DNA from: an uncultured Sphingomonadales bacterium
Lineage (GTDB): Bacteria > Pseudomonadota > Alphaproteobacteria > Sphingomonadales > Sphingomonadaceae
Length of the DNA stretch: 52,882 nucleotides
Assembly: GCA_903868245.1 (NCBI GenBank)
Contig: CAIPUN010000022.1
Location: 1 to 52,882, forward strand
Reading direction: 5' to 3'
Below are positions 10,392 to 19,880 of the stretch, piece by piece (position 1 is the first letter of the stretch; each line of letters opens with the position of its first letter). A program made the position numbers and the translations under genes. The notes under the pieces were generated by a model. That model ran no database searches. It saw nothing but the letters and a program-made list of their open reading frames with translations, and had not been told where the DNA came from.

Positions 10392-11960
10392 ATGTCCGAA
10401 CCATTCTACATCACCACCGCAATCGCTTATCCCAATGGCAAGCCGCATATTGGCCATGCCTATGAGGCAATAGCCACCGATGCCATTGCACGTTTTCAGC
10501 GGCTGAATGGCCGCGACGTCTGCTTCGTCACCGGTACAGATGAGCATGGCCTAAAAATGGACCAAACGGCACGCGGCCTGGGTAAAGAAACGCGCGCGCT
10601 TGCGGATGAAATGTCATCTTATTTCAAGCAAATGTGTGCAACGCTTAATATATCTGCGGACCATTTTTGTCGAACAACAGCCGATAATCATCACAAAGCG
10701 AGCCAGGCGATTTGGAAACGGCTTGAAGCCAGCGGCGATCTCTATCTGGACCGTTATGAGGGTTGGTACTCTGTCCGCGACGAAGCCTATTATGACGAGG
10801 CTGAGCTGATCGACGGGGAAGGGGGACAAAAGCTGTCGCCCCAAGGCACACCTGTTGAATGGACAGTTGAAGAAAGCTGGTTTTTCCGGCTCTCCAAATA
10901 TGAAAAGCCCTTGTTGGAATATTACGCCGCCAATCCAGAATTTATCCGCCCTGACAGCCGTAAAAATGAAACGGTTAAATTTGTTGAAGGCGGATTGAAG
11001 GACTTGTCCGTTTCGCGCACCAGCTTTGACTGGGGGGTAAAGGTTCCGGGCAGCGAGAACCATGTCATGTATGTCTGGCTCGATGCACTGACCACCTATA
11101 TTTCCGCCATTGGCTTTCCAGATGACACCGAAGAATGGCGCAAATACTGGCCGGCAAGCGTCCACATCATCGGCAAGGACATTGTCCGGTTCCACACCGT
11201 ATATTGGCCCGCATTCCTGATGTCGGCAGGCTTACCCTTACCAAAAATGGTGTTCGGCCATGGCTTTTTGCTGTCGCGCGGGGAGAAAATGTCGAAATCC
11301 TTGGGCAATGTCGTTGACCCTATGGAACTGGCTGAATTGTTTGGCGTCGATGCCTTGCGCTATTTCCTGCTGCGCGAAGTCAGCTTTGGCCAAGACGGCA
11401 GCTACAGTCCAGAAGCTATTGTAACGCGTGTAAATGCCGATTTGGCGAACAGCTTCGGCAATTTGGCGCAGCGGACATTGTCTCTAATCTTCAAAAACTG
11501 CGAGGGCTATCTTCCGGCTATTCACGCGCATCATGCCGATGACAAAGCCTTGCTGGAATTGGTCGGCAACGCTGTTTCGATACAAATTCCAGCACATTTT
11601 GATGACCTGGCCATGTCGCAGGCTTTGGAAGCTTGGATGCAGGCTGTGTTTGCATGTAATGCGTATGTCGACGTGCAGGCACCATGGGCGCTCAAGAAAA
11701 CCAATCCCGAGCGGATGGAGACCGTATTGGCGACGTTATTCATCTGCATCGCGCAATTGGCCATAGCCGTGCAGCCAATCATTCCCGGGTCAGCCACTAA
11801 GCTACTCGATCAAATGGGTGTGCCAGAGGGTGTACGTAATTTTGCAAATGCAGGGTCGCATTGGTATTCGCCACTTGCCGAAGGTGGTTTCCAGATTGCC
11901 CAGCCCCAAGGGCTATTCCCGCGGCTAGAATTGCCCGTGGAGGAGGGGGCTGCCGCCTGA
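10392..11960 (+). CDS. metG: Methionyl-tRNA synthetase
   Basis: AYPNGKPHIGHAYE (HIGH), GEKMSKSLGNVVDP (KMSKS). Confidence 0.96.
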   Translation: MSEPFYITTAIAYPNGKPHIGHAYEAIATDAIARFQRLNGRDVCFVTGTDEHGLKMDQTARGLGKETRALADEMSSYFKQMCATLNISADHFCRTTADNHHKASQAIWKRLEASGDLYLDRYEGWYSVRDEAYYDEAELIDGEGGQKLSPQGTPVEWTVEESWFFRLSKYEKPLLEYYAANPEFIRPDSRKNETVKFVEGGLKDLSVSRTSFDWGVKVPGSENHVMYVWLDALTTYISAIGFPDDTEEWRKYWPASVHIIGKDIVRFHTVYWPAFLMSAGLPLPKMVFGHGFLLSRGEKMSKSLGNVVDPMELAELFGVDALRYFLLREVSFGQDGSYSPEAIVTRVNADLANSFGNLAQRTLSLIFKNCEGYLPAIHAHHADDKALLELVGNAVSIQIPAHFDDLAMSQALEAWMQAVFACNAYVDVQAPWALKKTNPERMETVLATLFICIAQLAIAVQPIIPGSATKLLDQMGVPEGVRNFANAGSHWYSPLAEGGFQIAQPQGLFPRLELPVEEGAAA

Positions 11961-12736
11961 TGTTCGTCGATTCCCACTGCCACCTGAATTACAAAGGCTT
12001 AGTTGAACAACAGGCCGAAATACTTGCGCGTGCGCGGGACAACGGGGTGTCGGCGATGCTCAACATTTCTACACGCGAGCGTGAGTGGGATGATGTTATT
12101 GGCCTTGCTGAACAAGAGACCGATGTGTGGGCGTCCGTCGGCATTCACCCACATGAGGCCGATCAGCATGTCGGCATGGACTGCGCAAAACTTGTTGCAA
12201 AATCCGCCCATCCGCGCGTCGTTGCCATTGGCGAGACGGGTCTCGATTATTACTACGACAAAAGCGACCGTGCGCAACAAATCACAGGCTTTCGCCAACA
12301 TATTAAGGCGTCACGGCAAACGGGCCTGCCAATCATCATCCACACCCGCGATGCAGAAGCCGATACAGCGGCGATACTGACCGAAGAAATGCGGGAAGGG
12401 GCGTTCACTGGCGTTATTCATTGCTTTACCGCCAGCGCCGATTTTGCCCGAATTGCTCTAAATTTAGGCCTGTATATCTCGCTGTCCGGCATTGTGACTT
12501 TTAAGAATGCCAAAGACCTTCAAGATGTTGCGAAATGGTTGCCTGCGGATCGATTGCTGGTGGAAACTGACGCGCCGTTCCTCGCCCCCATTCCACATCG
12601 AGGCAGAACTGGCGAACCAGCTTTTGTAGCCGATACCGCGCGTTTTGTAGCGCAGTTACGTGACGTTCCGCCGGAAACGCTGGCGCAGCACACTTCAGAT
12701 AATTTCTACGATCTGTTTACAAAGGCAAGTCGATGA
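11960..12736 (+). CDS. TatD family hydrolase
   Basis: MFVDSHCHLNYKG; GIHPHEAD; GETGLDYYYD; HCFTASADFA; ETDAPFLAP. Start overlaps metG stop (TGATG). Confidence 0.92.
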   Translation: MFVDSHCHLNYKGLVEQQAEILARARDNGVSAMLNISTREREWDDVIGLAEQETDVWASVGIHPHEADQHVGMDCAKLVAKSAHPRVVAIGETGLDYYYDKSDRAQQITGFRQHIKASRQTGLPIIIHTRDAEADTAAILTEEMREGAFTGVIHCFTASADFARIALNLGLYISLSGIVTFKNAKDLQDVAKWLPADRLLVETDAPFLAPIPHRGRTGEPAFVADTARFVAQLRDVPPETLAQHTSDNFYDLFTKASR

Positions 12737-13329
12737 ACATCATGGAAGACGGCCCATCGCTCATTTGGGGCGTTATTTGCATATTGTTGCTTGTCAGCTC
12801 GCTGGCGGCGCGGCGCTTATCCTTAGGCGAAGTTGCAAAGGCTGCACTCGCTTGGATCGCTATTTTTGCGGCCTTATTTGCCATTTTCAGCTTTCGTTTT
12901 GAATTTATAGGCATCTGGGAACGCGTGAAAGCTGATATATCGGGGACTGCAGGACAAAGCATCAGCAGCGAAGCCATAGAGTTACGCCGGCAAGATGATG
13001 GCCATTATTGGCTATTGGTCGACATAAATGGAAAAGCCGTTCGCTTCATGGTCGACAGCGGCGCGACTATGACCGCGATTAATGCCACAACAGCGAAAGA
13101 AGTGGGCGTTGAATCCGACGGCTATCCAATCATCCTCAGCACAGCAAACGGACGGGTCGCCGCCAAGCGTGGAAATGTTCGGTCCTTGGTCGTGGGGCCA
13201 CACAGAATTGAAAACCACGCGGTGATCGTGTCGGAGAGTTTTGGCGACGTCAATCTATTGGGCATGAACTTTCTTAACAGCATGCAAAGTTGGCGCGTGG
13301 AAGCGAATGTCATGATACTTCAACCATGA
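12733..13329 (+). CDS. Membrane-anchored retropepsin-like aspartic protease (clan AA, TIGR02281-like)
   Basis: Two hydrophobic N-terminal segments, then RFMVDSGATMTAINATTAKEVG and NLLGMNFLNSM. Confidence 0.82.
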   Translation: MNIMEDGPSLIWGVICILLLVSSLAARRLSLGEVAKAALAWIAIFAALFAIFSFRFEFIGIWERVKADISGTAGQSISSEAIELRRQDDGHYWLLVDINGKAVRFMVDSGATMTAINATTAKEVGVESDGYPIILSTANGRVAAKRGNVRSLVVGPHRIENHAVIVSESFGDVNLLGMNFLNSMQSWRVEANVMILQP

Positions 13330-13421
13330 GTAATCCGGTTGCATTTCGTCAACACGCGCAGCTGATATGACACATTATTTAACATAATATATATTATCGA
13401 ACTTATTGATATGGCAAACGG

Positions 13422-14186
13422 ATGACTGCAGATATTACCCCTCTTACCGATATCATGGCCCGCTTGCGTGATCGTGACACGGGCTGTCCTTGGGATATTG
13501 AGCAAAACTTTGCATCTATTGCACCTTACACGATTGAAGAAGCGTATGAGGTAGCAGACGCAATAGAGCGAAATGATCTGGACGCGCTAAAAGACGAGCT
13601 GGGCGATCTTCTTCTACAAGTCGTATTTCACAGCCAGATGGCAAGCGAACAAAGCGCCTTCAATTTACAAGACGTTGTTAATGGTATTTGCGATAAAATG
13701 GTGCGCCGCCATCCGCACGTGTTTGGCGATGCCTCAGCCGAAAGCCATGAAGTCCCAGACAATTGGGAAACCATAAAGGCCGCGGAACGCAGTGGCGATG
13801 AAGACAACAGCGCGTTGGCAGGTGTGGCCCTCGCCCTTCCCGCTTTATTGCGTGCCCAAAAAATTCAAAAACGCGCCGCACGCACCGGTTTCGATTGGCC
13901 AGATCAATCAGGCGCCCGAGATAAAATAATTGAAGAATTAGATGAAGTTAATGAAGCAGCTTCCGCTGAACATGTGGCGGAAGAAATAGGCGATTTACTC
14001 TTCGCGGTCGTCAACTTCGCGCGCTTTCATAAGGTAGACGCAGAAAGCGCATTGAAGCAGGCGAGCGCGAAATTCGAACGACGGTTTCGCGACATGGAAC
14101 TGTCTGCCGGCGACGCTTTTGAGGCGTTATCCTTAGATGAAAAGGAAGAACTTTGGCAGCAAGCTAAAGCGAAAGAACAACATTAA
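13422..14186 (+). CDS. mazG: Nucleoside triphosphate pyrophosphohydrolase MazG
   Basis: LRDRDTGCPWDIEQNFASIAPYTIEEAYEVADAIE; DELGDLLLQVVFHSQMA; EEIGDLLFAVVNFAR. Confidence 0.94.
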   Translation: MTADITPLTDIMARLRDRDTGCPWDIEQNFASIAPYTIEEAYEVADAIERNDLDALKDELGDLLLQVVFHSQMASEQSAFNLQDVVNGICDKMVRRHPHVFGDASAESHEVPDNWETIKAAERSGDEDNSALAGVALALPALLRAQKIQKRAARTGFDWPDQSGARDKIIEELDEVNEAASAEHVAEEIGDLLFAVVNFARFHKVDAESALKQASAKFERRFRDMELSAGDAFEALSLDEKEELWQQAKAKEQH

Positions 14187-14195
14187 AACGAAGAT

Positions 14196-15521
14196 TTAAG
14201 CGCCGACCTGTTCAAACTTCTTTTCAAACTGCCCCCATAATTGCCGGCTCAATGATACATCGACCGAGACAATGTCGCCGTCAACATACTGGCTGCTCAC
14301 TACGCCGCGACCATGCAACCACGCTAAAGCCGCGCCATTATCCGCGCGCAATATGACAGTGCGCAGATCATTTCCTTTGGCAATAAGCGCAGTGAGATGA
14401 CCCTTAAACACATCTATGCCCTCACCTGTCTCCGCCGATATCATTAAGATATCATCGTCGCGCGCAGCGATGCCAGCTAGCTCCGCCCGCCGTTCATCAT
14501 CCAAAAGATCCAACTTGTTCCAGATTTCCACCATCCGCGGCTGATTTACACCTTGCGCATCGTCCAGAACGCCCAGATCTCGCAAAATCTGCAAAACATC
14601 CTCACGCTGTGCATCGCTCTCGGGATGTGAAATGTCGCGTACATGGACGATAATGTCAGCCGATATCACTTCTTCCAATGTTGCGCGAAACGCCGCGATC
14701 AATTGTGTGGGCAGGTCAGAAACAAAGCCAACTGTGTCGGATAGAATCGCTTTTTCCACCCCCGGAAGCGTAATTTGGCGCATCGTTGGGTCTAATGTCG
14801 CGAACAACATATCTTCGGCAAGAACGGTCGCGCGCGTCAACCGATTGAACAGCGTCGATTTACCCGCGTTCGTATAGCCCACCAAAGCGATCACGGGCCA
14901 AGGCGCACGTTTACGCCGGGCGCGATGCAACGAACGGGTCCTTTTGACCTCTTCCAGTTCCCGCCGCAGCCGCGCCATACGGTCGCGGATCATGCGACGG
15001 TCAGCCTCAATCTGCGTTTCACCGGGACCACCGAGAAAGCCGAAACCACCGCGCTGCCGCTCCAAGTGAGTCCAGCTACGGACCAAGCGCCCCGCTTGAT
15101 AGTCAAGATGCGCTAACTCGACCTGCAATCGCCCTTCTGCAGTGGCGGCGCGCTCCCCAAAAATTTCAAGGATCAAACCGGTCCTATCGATCGTCTTCAA
15201 TCCAGTCCGTTCTTCAAGATTGCGCTGCTGAATTGCGGTCAGCGAAGCATCCACAATCAGAAGATCGGCCTCAAGGCCCCGACCCATCTCGGCTATTTCT
15301 TCCACCTGGCCTCCGCCGAGCAGCGTCACCGCGCGCGGTGAACGCACGCGATAATGCTTTTTGCGGACAACATTCAGGCCAATGGCAAGTGCAAGCCCCT
15401 CGGCTTCTGCAAGGCGCGCCTCCGGTCCCACAGAGGCCCGTCCAGGCAACTCAGGATAAATGACCAAAGCGCGCGCGCCCCGCGCGAACTCGTCGGTTTC
15501 GCTGCGTTCAAACCCGCTCAA
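14196..15521 (-). CDS. hflX: GTPase HflX
   Basis: [73 protein letters not shown]. Confidence 0.95.
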   Translation of the reverse strand: MSGFERSETDEFARGARALVIYPELPGRASVGPEARLAEAEGLALAIGLNVVRKKHYRVRSPRAVTLLGGGQVEEIAEMGRGLEADLLIVDASLTAIQQRNLEERTGLKTIDRTGLILEIFGERAATAEGRLQVELAHLDYQAGRLVRSWTHLERQRGGFGFLGGPGETQIEADRRMIRDRMARLRRELEEVKRTRSLHRARRKRAPWPVIALVGYTNAGKSTLFNRLTRATVLAEDMLFATLDPTMRQITLPGVEKAILSDTVGFVSDLPTQLIAAFRATLEEVISADIIVHVRDISHPESDAQREDVLQILRDLGVLDDAQGVNQPRMVEIWNKLDLLDDERRAELAGIAARDDDILMISAETGEGIDVFKGHLTALIAKGNDLRTVILRADNGAALAWLHGRGVVSSQYVDGDIVSVDVSLSRQLWGQFEKKFEQVGA

Positions 15522-16015
15522 ATATCGCTCTCGTCAACGCCCTGATTATAATCCGCAAGGTTCACGGGATTCGCTGGCTGGATAGTGGAAATGGCATGCT
15601 TATACACAAGCTGTGTCGTGGCATCGCGTTCCAACATGACCGAAAAAAGATCATACGCAACAATAGCGCCCTGAAGCATCACGCCATTGACAAGAAACGT
15701 CGTAACAGATTCATTCTTGTCACACATAGCGTGCAGAAAAACATCCTGCAGCATGCCGGGACGGTGCGTGGTGCGCGACATCATATCATCAAATAACGAA
15801 CGGTCAGGCGATGTCGACGGCATGATTGTCGATATAGAATGTTTATAGACAAGCTGCGACATGCCATCACGGCGTAACAGCACCGAGAAGTTGTCAAACC
15901 ACGTTACAACACCTTGAAGTTTTACGCCCTTAACCAAAAACATGGTCACAGGGGTCTTCGATTTTCTGAGGGAGTTCAGAAACAGGTCTTGAAGCCCGTT
16001 ATTTTTTTCAGTCAT
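15518..16015 (-). CDS. hfq: RNA chaperone Hfq with two tandem Sm-like domains
   Basis: Residues 8-66 ([28 protein letters not shown]...[10 protein letters not shown]) and 89-147 ([28 protein letters not shown]...[10 protein letters not shown]) both match the Hfq Sm1/Sm2 pattern; hflX neighbour. Confidence 0.93.
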   Translation of the reverse strand: MTEKNNGLQDLFLNSLRKSKTPVTMFLVKGVKLQGVVTWFDNFSVLLRRDGMSQLVYKHSISTIMPSTSPDRSLFDDMMSRTTHRPGMLQDVFLHAMCDKNESVTTFLVNGVMLQGAIVAYDLFSVMLERDATTQLVYKHAISTIQPANPVNLADYNQGVDESDI

Positions 16016-16130
16016 TGTGATTATCCGTTTATATTTATCGTTACGCCAAGTTTCACTGCGCGCCGAGCATTCAGCTTAATAACTAGACATTGTTACGGTT
16101 ACACGAATGCAGCCAAATTCGCAATTGTGC

Positions 16131-17531
16131 TCAGGACTCTGCGTCGTCGGTAAAATCCAGTGCGTTTTTGCGGACAGAAATACCCAATAGCTTTAGCTTC
16201 CGATGCAGCGCAGAGCGCTCCATGCCAACAAAAGCGGCCGTTTTTGAAATGTTGCCGGAAAAACGTTTGATCTGCACCCGCAAATATTCGCGTTCAAATG
16301 CCTCGCGCGCCTCACGCAATGGCGCCCCCATCAGGGCCGTCACATTATGCTCTGCGCCTTCATAGCTGTTAATGACCTCTGACGGCAACATATCCGCCTC
16401 AATGGTCGCAACGCCCTCTGCTGGAGCCAATATGATGGTGCGTTCAATGATGTTGCGCAATTGTCGGACATTGCCTGGCCATTCGCAGGCCTGAAGCGCT
16501 GCCATCGCGTCCCCTGAGAAGTTTGGCGGGGAAATGCGGTGCTCAGATGCAAAGCGCGCGGCATAATGGTTAACGAGGTCGGGAATATCTTCGCGCCGCC
16601 CCGACAAGGGTGGAATTTCGACCGGAACTACATTTAACCTGTAAAACAAATCTTCGCGAAACCGGCCTTCGGCGATTTCAATTGCCAAATCGCGCGCTGT
16701 TGCCGACACAAAGCGAACGTCAACGCGTATTTGCCGATCGCCGCCCACACGAACAAAGCTTTGGTCCGTTAACACGCGCAGGATTTTGCCTTGGGTGGTA
16801 CGCGGCATGTCCGCAACTTCATCGAGAAACAATGTCCCGCCATGCGCTTTCTCCAACATGCCCGCCTGCATCAGATGGCCATCCTGTTCGATGCCAAACA
16901 AGACTTCGTCAAATCGCTCAGGAGATAGTTGTGCGGCGCTAACGGACACAAAGGGGGCCCCTGCCCGTGGGCTCCAGCTATGGAGCAAACGCGCTGCGAC
17001 TTCTTTGCCAACCCCTGCCGGCCCAGTGATCAGCATTCGGCTTCCGGTTCCTGCGACTTTCTTAAGCGTTGCGCGCACTGTGTTAATCGACACCGATGAA
17101 CCCGTCAGTTCCTCCGAATGTCCTACCCGCGCCTTAAGATCTGCATTTTCTGCGCGCAGCCGTTCCGTTTCGGTTGCCTTAGACACAAGGTGCAACAATT
17201 TACTGGCTTCAAAGGGCTTTTCTATAAAGTCAGCCGCGCCTTGTCCGATCGCGGCAACAGCCGTGTCGATATTGCCATGTCCGGAGAACACAATGACTGG
17301 GATCTGCGGGTCGCGCATTTTGATCGCGCGCAACAATTCAATCCCGTCCATCGATGACCCACGTAACCAGACGTCGAGCAATATCAACGATGGCAAGCGT
17401 TCATCCAGCGCAGCTAAGGCCTCTTCTGCCGACGCTGCCGTCCTTGTGCCATAGCCTTCATCATTGAGCACTCCGGAAACCAAGTCCCGAATGTCTTGTT
17501 CATCGTCTACAATCAGTATGTCGAGTGCCAT
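16131..17531 (-). CDS. ntrX: Nitrogen regulation response regulator NtrX
   Basis: REC domain plus AAA+ (GPAGVGKEVAARLLH; GGTLFLDEVADMP) and Fis-type HTH; adjacent to NtrY-like kinase. Confidence 0.9.
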   Translation of the reverse strand: MALDILIVDDEQDIRDLVSGVLNDEGYGTRTAASAEEALAALDERLPSLILLDVWLRGSSMDGIELLRAIKMRDPQIPVIVFSGHGNIDTAVAAIGQGAADFIEKPFEASKLLHLVSKATETERLRAENADLKARVGHSEELTGSSVSINTVRATLKKVAGTGSRMLITGPAGVGKEVAARLLHSWSPRAGAPFVSVSAAQLSPERFDEVLFGIEQDGHLMQAGMLEKAHGGTLFLDEVADMPRTTQGKILRVLTDQSFVRVGGDRQIRVDVRFVSATARDLAIEIAEGRFREDLFYRLNVVPVEIPPLSGRREDIPDLVNHYAARFASEHRISPPNFSGDAMAALQACEWPGNVRQLRNIIERTIILAPAEGVATIEADMLPSEVINSYEGAEHNVTALMGAPLREAREAFEREYLRVQIKRFSGNISKTAAFVGMERSALHRKLKLLGISVRKNALDFTDDAES

Positions 17532-17533
17532 AA

Positions 17534-19798
17534 TTAGCCTTTAGCCTCATCTGAATTGGAAAGCGGTGGGGAAGAATGTGTTTTCGCGACCTTGGATGCC
17601 ACGAATTGCGGATTAAATTTCAACGTGACTATCGCACCGACGGGATCATTGTCTGACAATGATATCTCCCCGAAATGTTCTTCAATAATCTTCTTCACGA
17701 TCGCCAGTCCAAGGCCTGACCCAGTGGCGCGGTTAGTGATATAGGGTTCCATAATCCGTTGGCGGTCTGACGGCAGGCCAATGCCGTTATCTGCAATGCG
17801 GATCACCAACGCCTCCTGATTCATTAACAAATCAACTGATATAACACCATTAATTGGTTCTGATTTTCGTTTTTCTTCAATGGATTCAGCCGCATTTTTT
17901 AGGATATTTGTAATCGCCTGTCCAAGCTGTCGCCTGTCAGAAATCAGAGTGGGGACCGCGCCGTTCTGATTATAATTAAATGTGATTTCGGGGTGCGCGA
18001 CCTCAAACATAAATACAGCATGACCGACGATATCGTGCACATTCTCGGAACGGAACAATGGCTTGGGCATGCGTGCAAAGGATGAGAATTCATCGACAAT
18101 GTTGCGCAAATCCCCAACCTGTCGGACAATAGTGCTGGTCAATTGTTCGAATATCGCCTGATCCTGGGGGATAGTCTTGCCAAACCTGCGTTGCAGGCGT
18201 TCTGCTGCCAGTTGGATCGGGGTCAGCGGATTCTTGATTTCATGCGCAATACGGCGCGCAACGTCCGACCATGCCGCCCTGCGCTGATCTGCCAGTTGCT
18301 GACTAATATCTTCAAAGGTTACCACACTACCCTGCTCACGTGGGGAGACAGTGACAGCTACCGTAAGCGGCTCAGGTCCGTCGCCCAATTGCACCACGCC
18401 GCGCGGGCTTTCATTGGCTAATGCTGCCAGTGCGGGCGCGACGTTTGCAAAGCTCTGCCCAACGATTGTCTCATATGTATTCTTCAGCAGCTTTTCCGCG
18501 GTAGAGTTAGCAAGTTGCACAACGCCATTACCGTCAACAGACACAACGCCGGCAGATACAGATTCCAAAACGGCCTCGATAAACAGACGTCGTTCACCAA
18601 GTTGATGATTGGTTGCTAATAACACGCTTGTCTGTTGCTGCAGGCGCTCTGTCATACGGTTGAATGATTGCGAGAGAAACGCAACTTCATCGTTGCGATA
18701 TTGGTCAATGGAAACACGCGCAGATAAATCTCCGTCCGCAATCAATTGTGCCGCGTTCACGAGATTATTGACCGGGCGCACAAGGCGGTCGGCGACCCGC
18801 AAGGCGACCCACAATGTGATCCCGATAATCATCAAAGATACAAAATAGAGCGCGAGATTGAATTGGATTTGCAGCGCGCGTGATCGACTGACCATATTGT
18901 CATAGTCTTGCAACACCGATTGCGCTTTCTCGCCAAGCGCAAAGGATGGAACAGATAAGGCACGGCTAGTATATAAATAGCTTCGCGGTGTATCGAACAA
19001 TATCGTCACAGCTTCAATTCTGTCAGCACGGTTGGCAATAACCATCCCCTCGCCTGCATTCAGCTTCTTCAAAATATCGGGAGAGATCCAATCCTGCTTC
19101 CGGTCATCATTTTCAGTCGCGACGGCTTCTGTCCTTTGAATTCCGTCGGCACCTACCGATACAATAGCGGACTCGCTCAACCGCCTGCGGAACACCTGTT
19201 CGAGATAATAGCTCAAAAAAGCAGGATCATCGGCGTTGGTTTGGCTTAATGCATTTCGGAAGTCACCGGCCATAGTAACGGTTTCGTCGCCGACATCCCT
19301 GGCGTTTACCTCATAATAGCCTTTTGCCAATTCCCCTGCATTTTCCAGCATCCCGCGTGCAGAACCTGAAAACCAAAATTGGACGCCGCTTTGAAACAGC
19401 AATGATGCGAAGATAACAAGAAGAACCGTAGGCACGGCAGTGATAGCCGAAAAAATCGCGACCAATCGGACATGCAAAAGTTGCTTACTGCCAATGCTGC
19501 TACTCTCTGCGCGCTTGAGTGCGACGCGGCGGCCAAATAAGACAAGAAGTAAGGTAGCTGGCAGCAGGTTGCTGACGAGCATCGTTGCCGATGCCGCAGG
19601 CGCCAGAGGCTCAGATTGTGGCCCCTGCCCGACTAACAATATAGCAGTGATAACGCCCATAACGATCAACATCGCGGCGCTGGCAATTTCCAAAAACTTT
19701 ATCGACTGGCTTTTGCCGAGGAGATCGGTGCCCCGTTCAAAAAGACGACGGACAGCGGAAGGTGGAGCACGCTCTTCTTCAGGGTCCATTGTTGCCAT
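17534..19798 (-). CDS. ntrY: Sensor histidine kinase NtrY
   Basis: N-terminal TM segments, HAMP, PAS-like, RRIAHEIKNPLTPIQLAAERLQRRFG H-box, ATPase GSGLGLAIVKKIIEEHFG. Confidence 0.92.
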   Translation of the reverse strand: MATMDPEEERAPPSAVRRLFERGTDLLGKSQSIKFLEIASAAMLIVMGVITAILLVGQGPQSEPLAPAASATMLVSNLLPATLLLVLFGRRVALKRAESSSIGSKQLLHVRLVAIFSAITAVPTVLLVIFASLLFQSGVQFWFSGSARGMLENAGELAKGYYEVNARDVGDETVTMAGDFRNALSQTNADDPAFLSYYLEQVFRRRLSESAIVSVGADGIQRTEAVATENDDRKQDWISPDILKKLNAGEGMVIANRADRIEAVTILFDTPRSYLYTSRALSVPSFALGEKAQSVLQDYDNMVSRSRALQIQFNLALYFVSLMIIGITLWVALRVADRLVRPVNNLVNAAQLIADGDLSARVSIDQYRNDEVAFLSQSFNRMTERLQQQTSVLLATNHQLGERRLFIEAVLESVSAGVVSVDGNGVVQLANSTAEKLLKNTYETIVGQSFANVAPALAALANESPRGVVQLGDGPEPLTVAVTVSPREQGSVVTFEDISQQLADQRRAAWSDVARRIAHEIKNPLTPIQLAAERLQRRFGKTIPQDQAIFEQLTSTIVRQVGDLRNIVDEFSSFARMPKPLFRSENVHDIVGHAVFMFEVAHPEITFNYNQNGAVPTLISDRRQLGQAITNILKNAAESIEEKRKSEPINGVISVDLLMNQEALVIRIADNGIGLPSDRQRIMEPYITNRATGSGLGLAIVKKIIEEHFGEISLSDNDPVGAIVTLKFNPQFVASKVAKTHSSPPLSNSDEAKG

Positions 19799-19880
19799 AA
19801 AGACACTGTGGCATTCCTTGCGTTGCCTGAAAAGCACAAAATAGTGGCATTCATGCAACGTATCGCGTTAAATCCTCGAT

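Noticed and set aside
10614-11195. 193-aa - strand ORF inside metG
   Set aside because: Antisense to metG; no family signal.
13370-13421. AT-rich tract (taacataatatatattatcg) before mazG
   Set aside because: Probably just a promoter region; no specific motif can be assigned by eye.
16786-17454. 222-aa + strand ORF opposite ntrX
   Set aside because: Antisense shadow of a conserved gene, low-complexity Ser/Ala/Pro composition.
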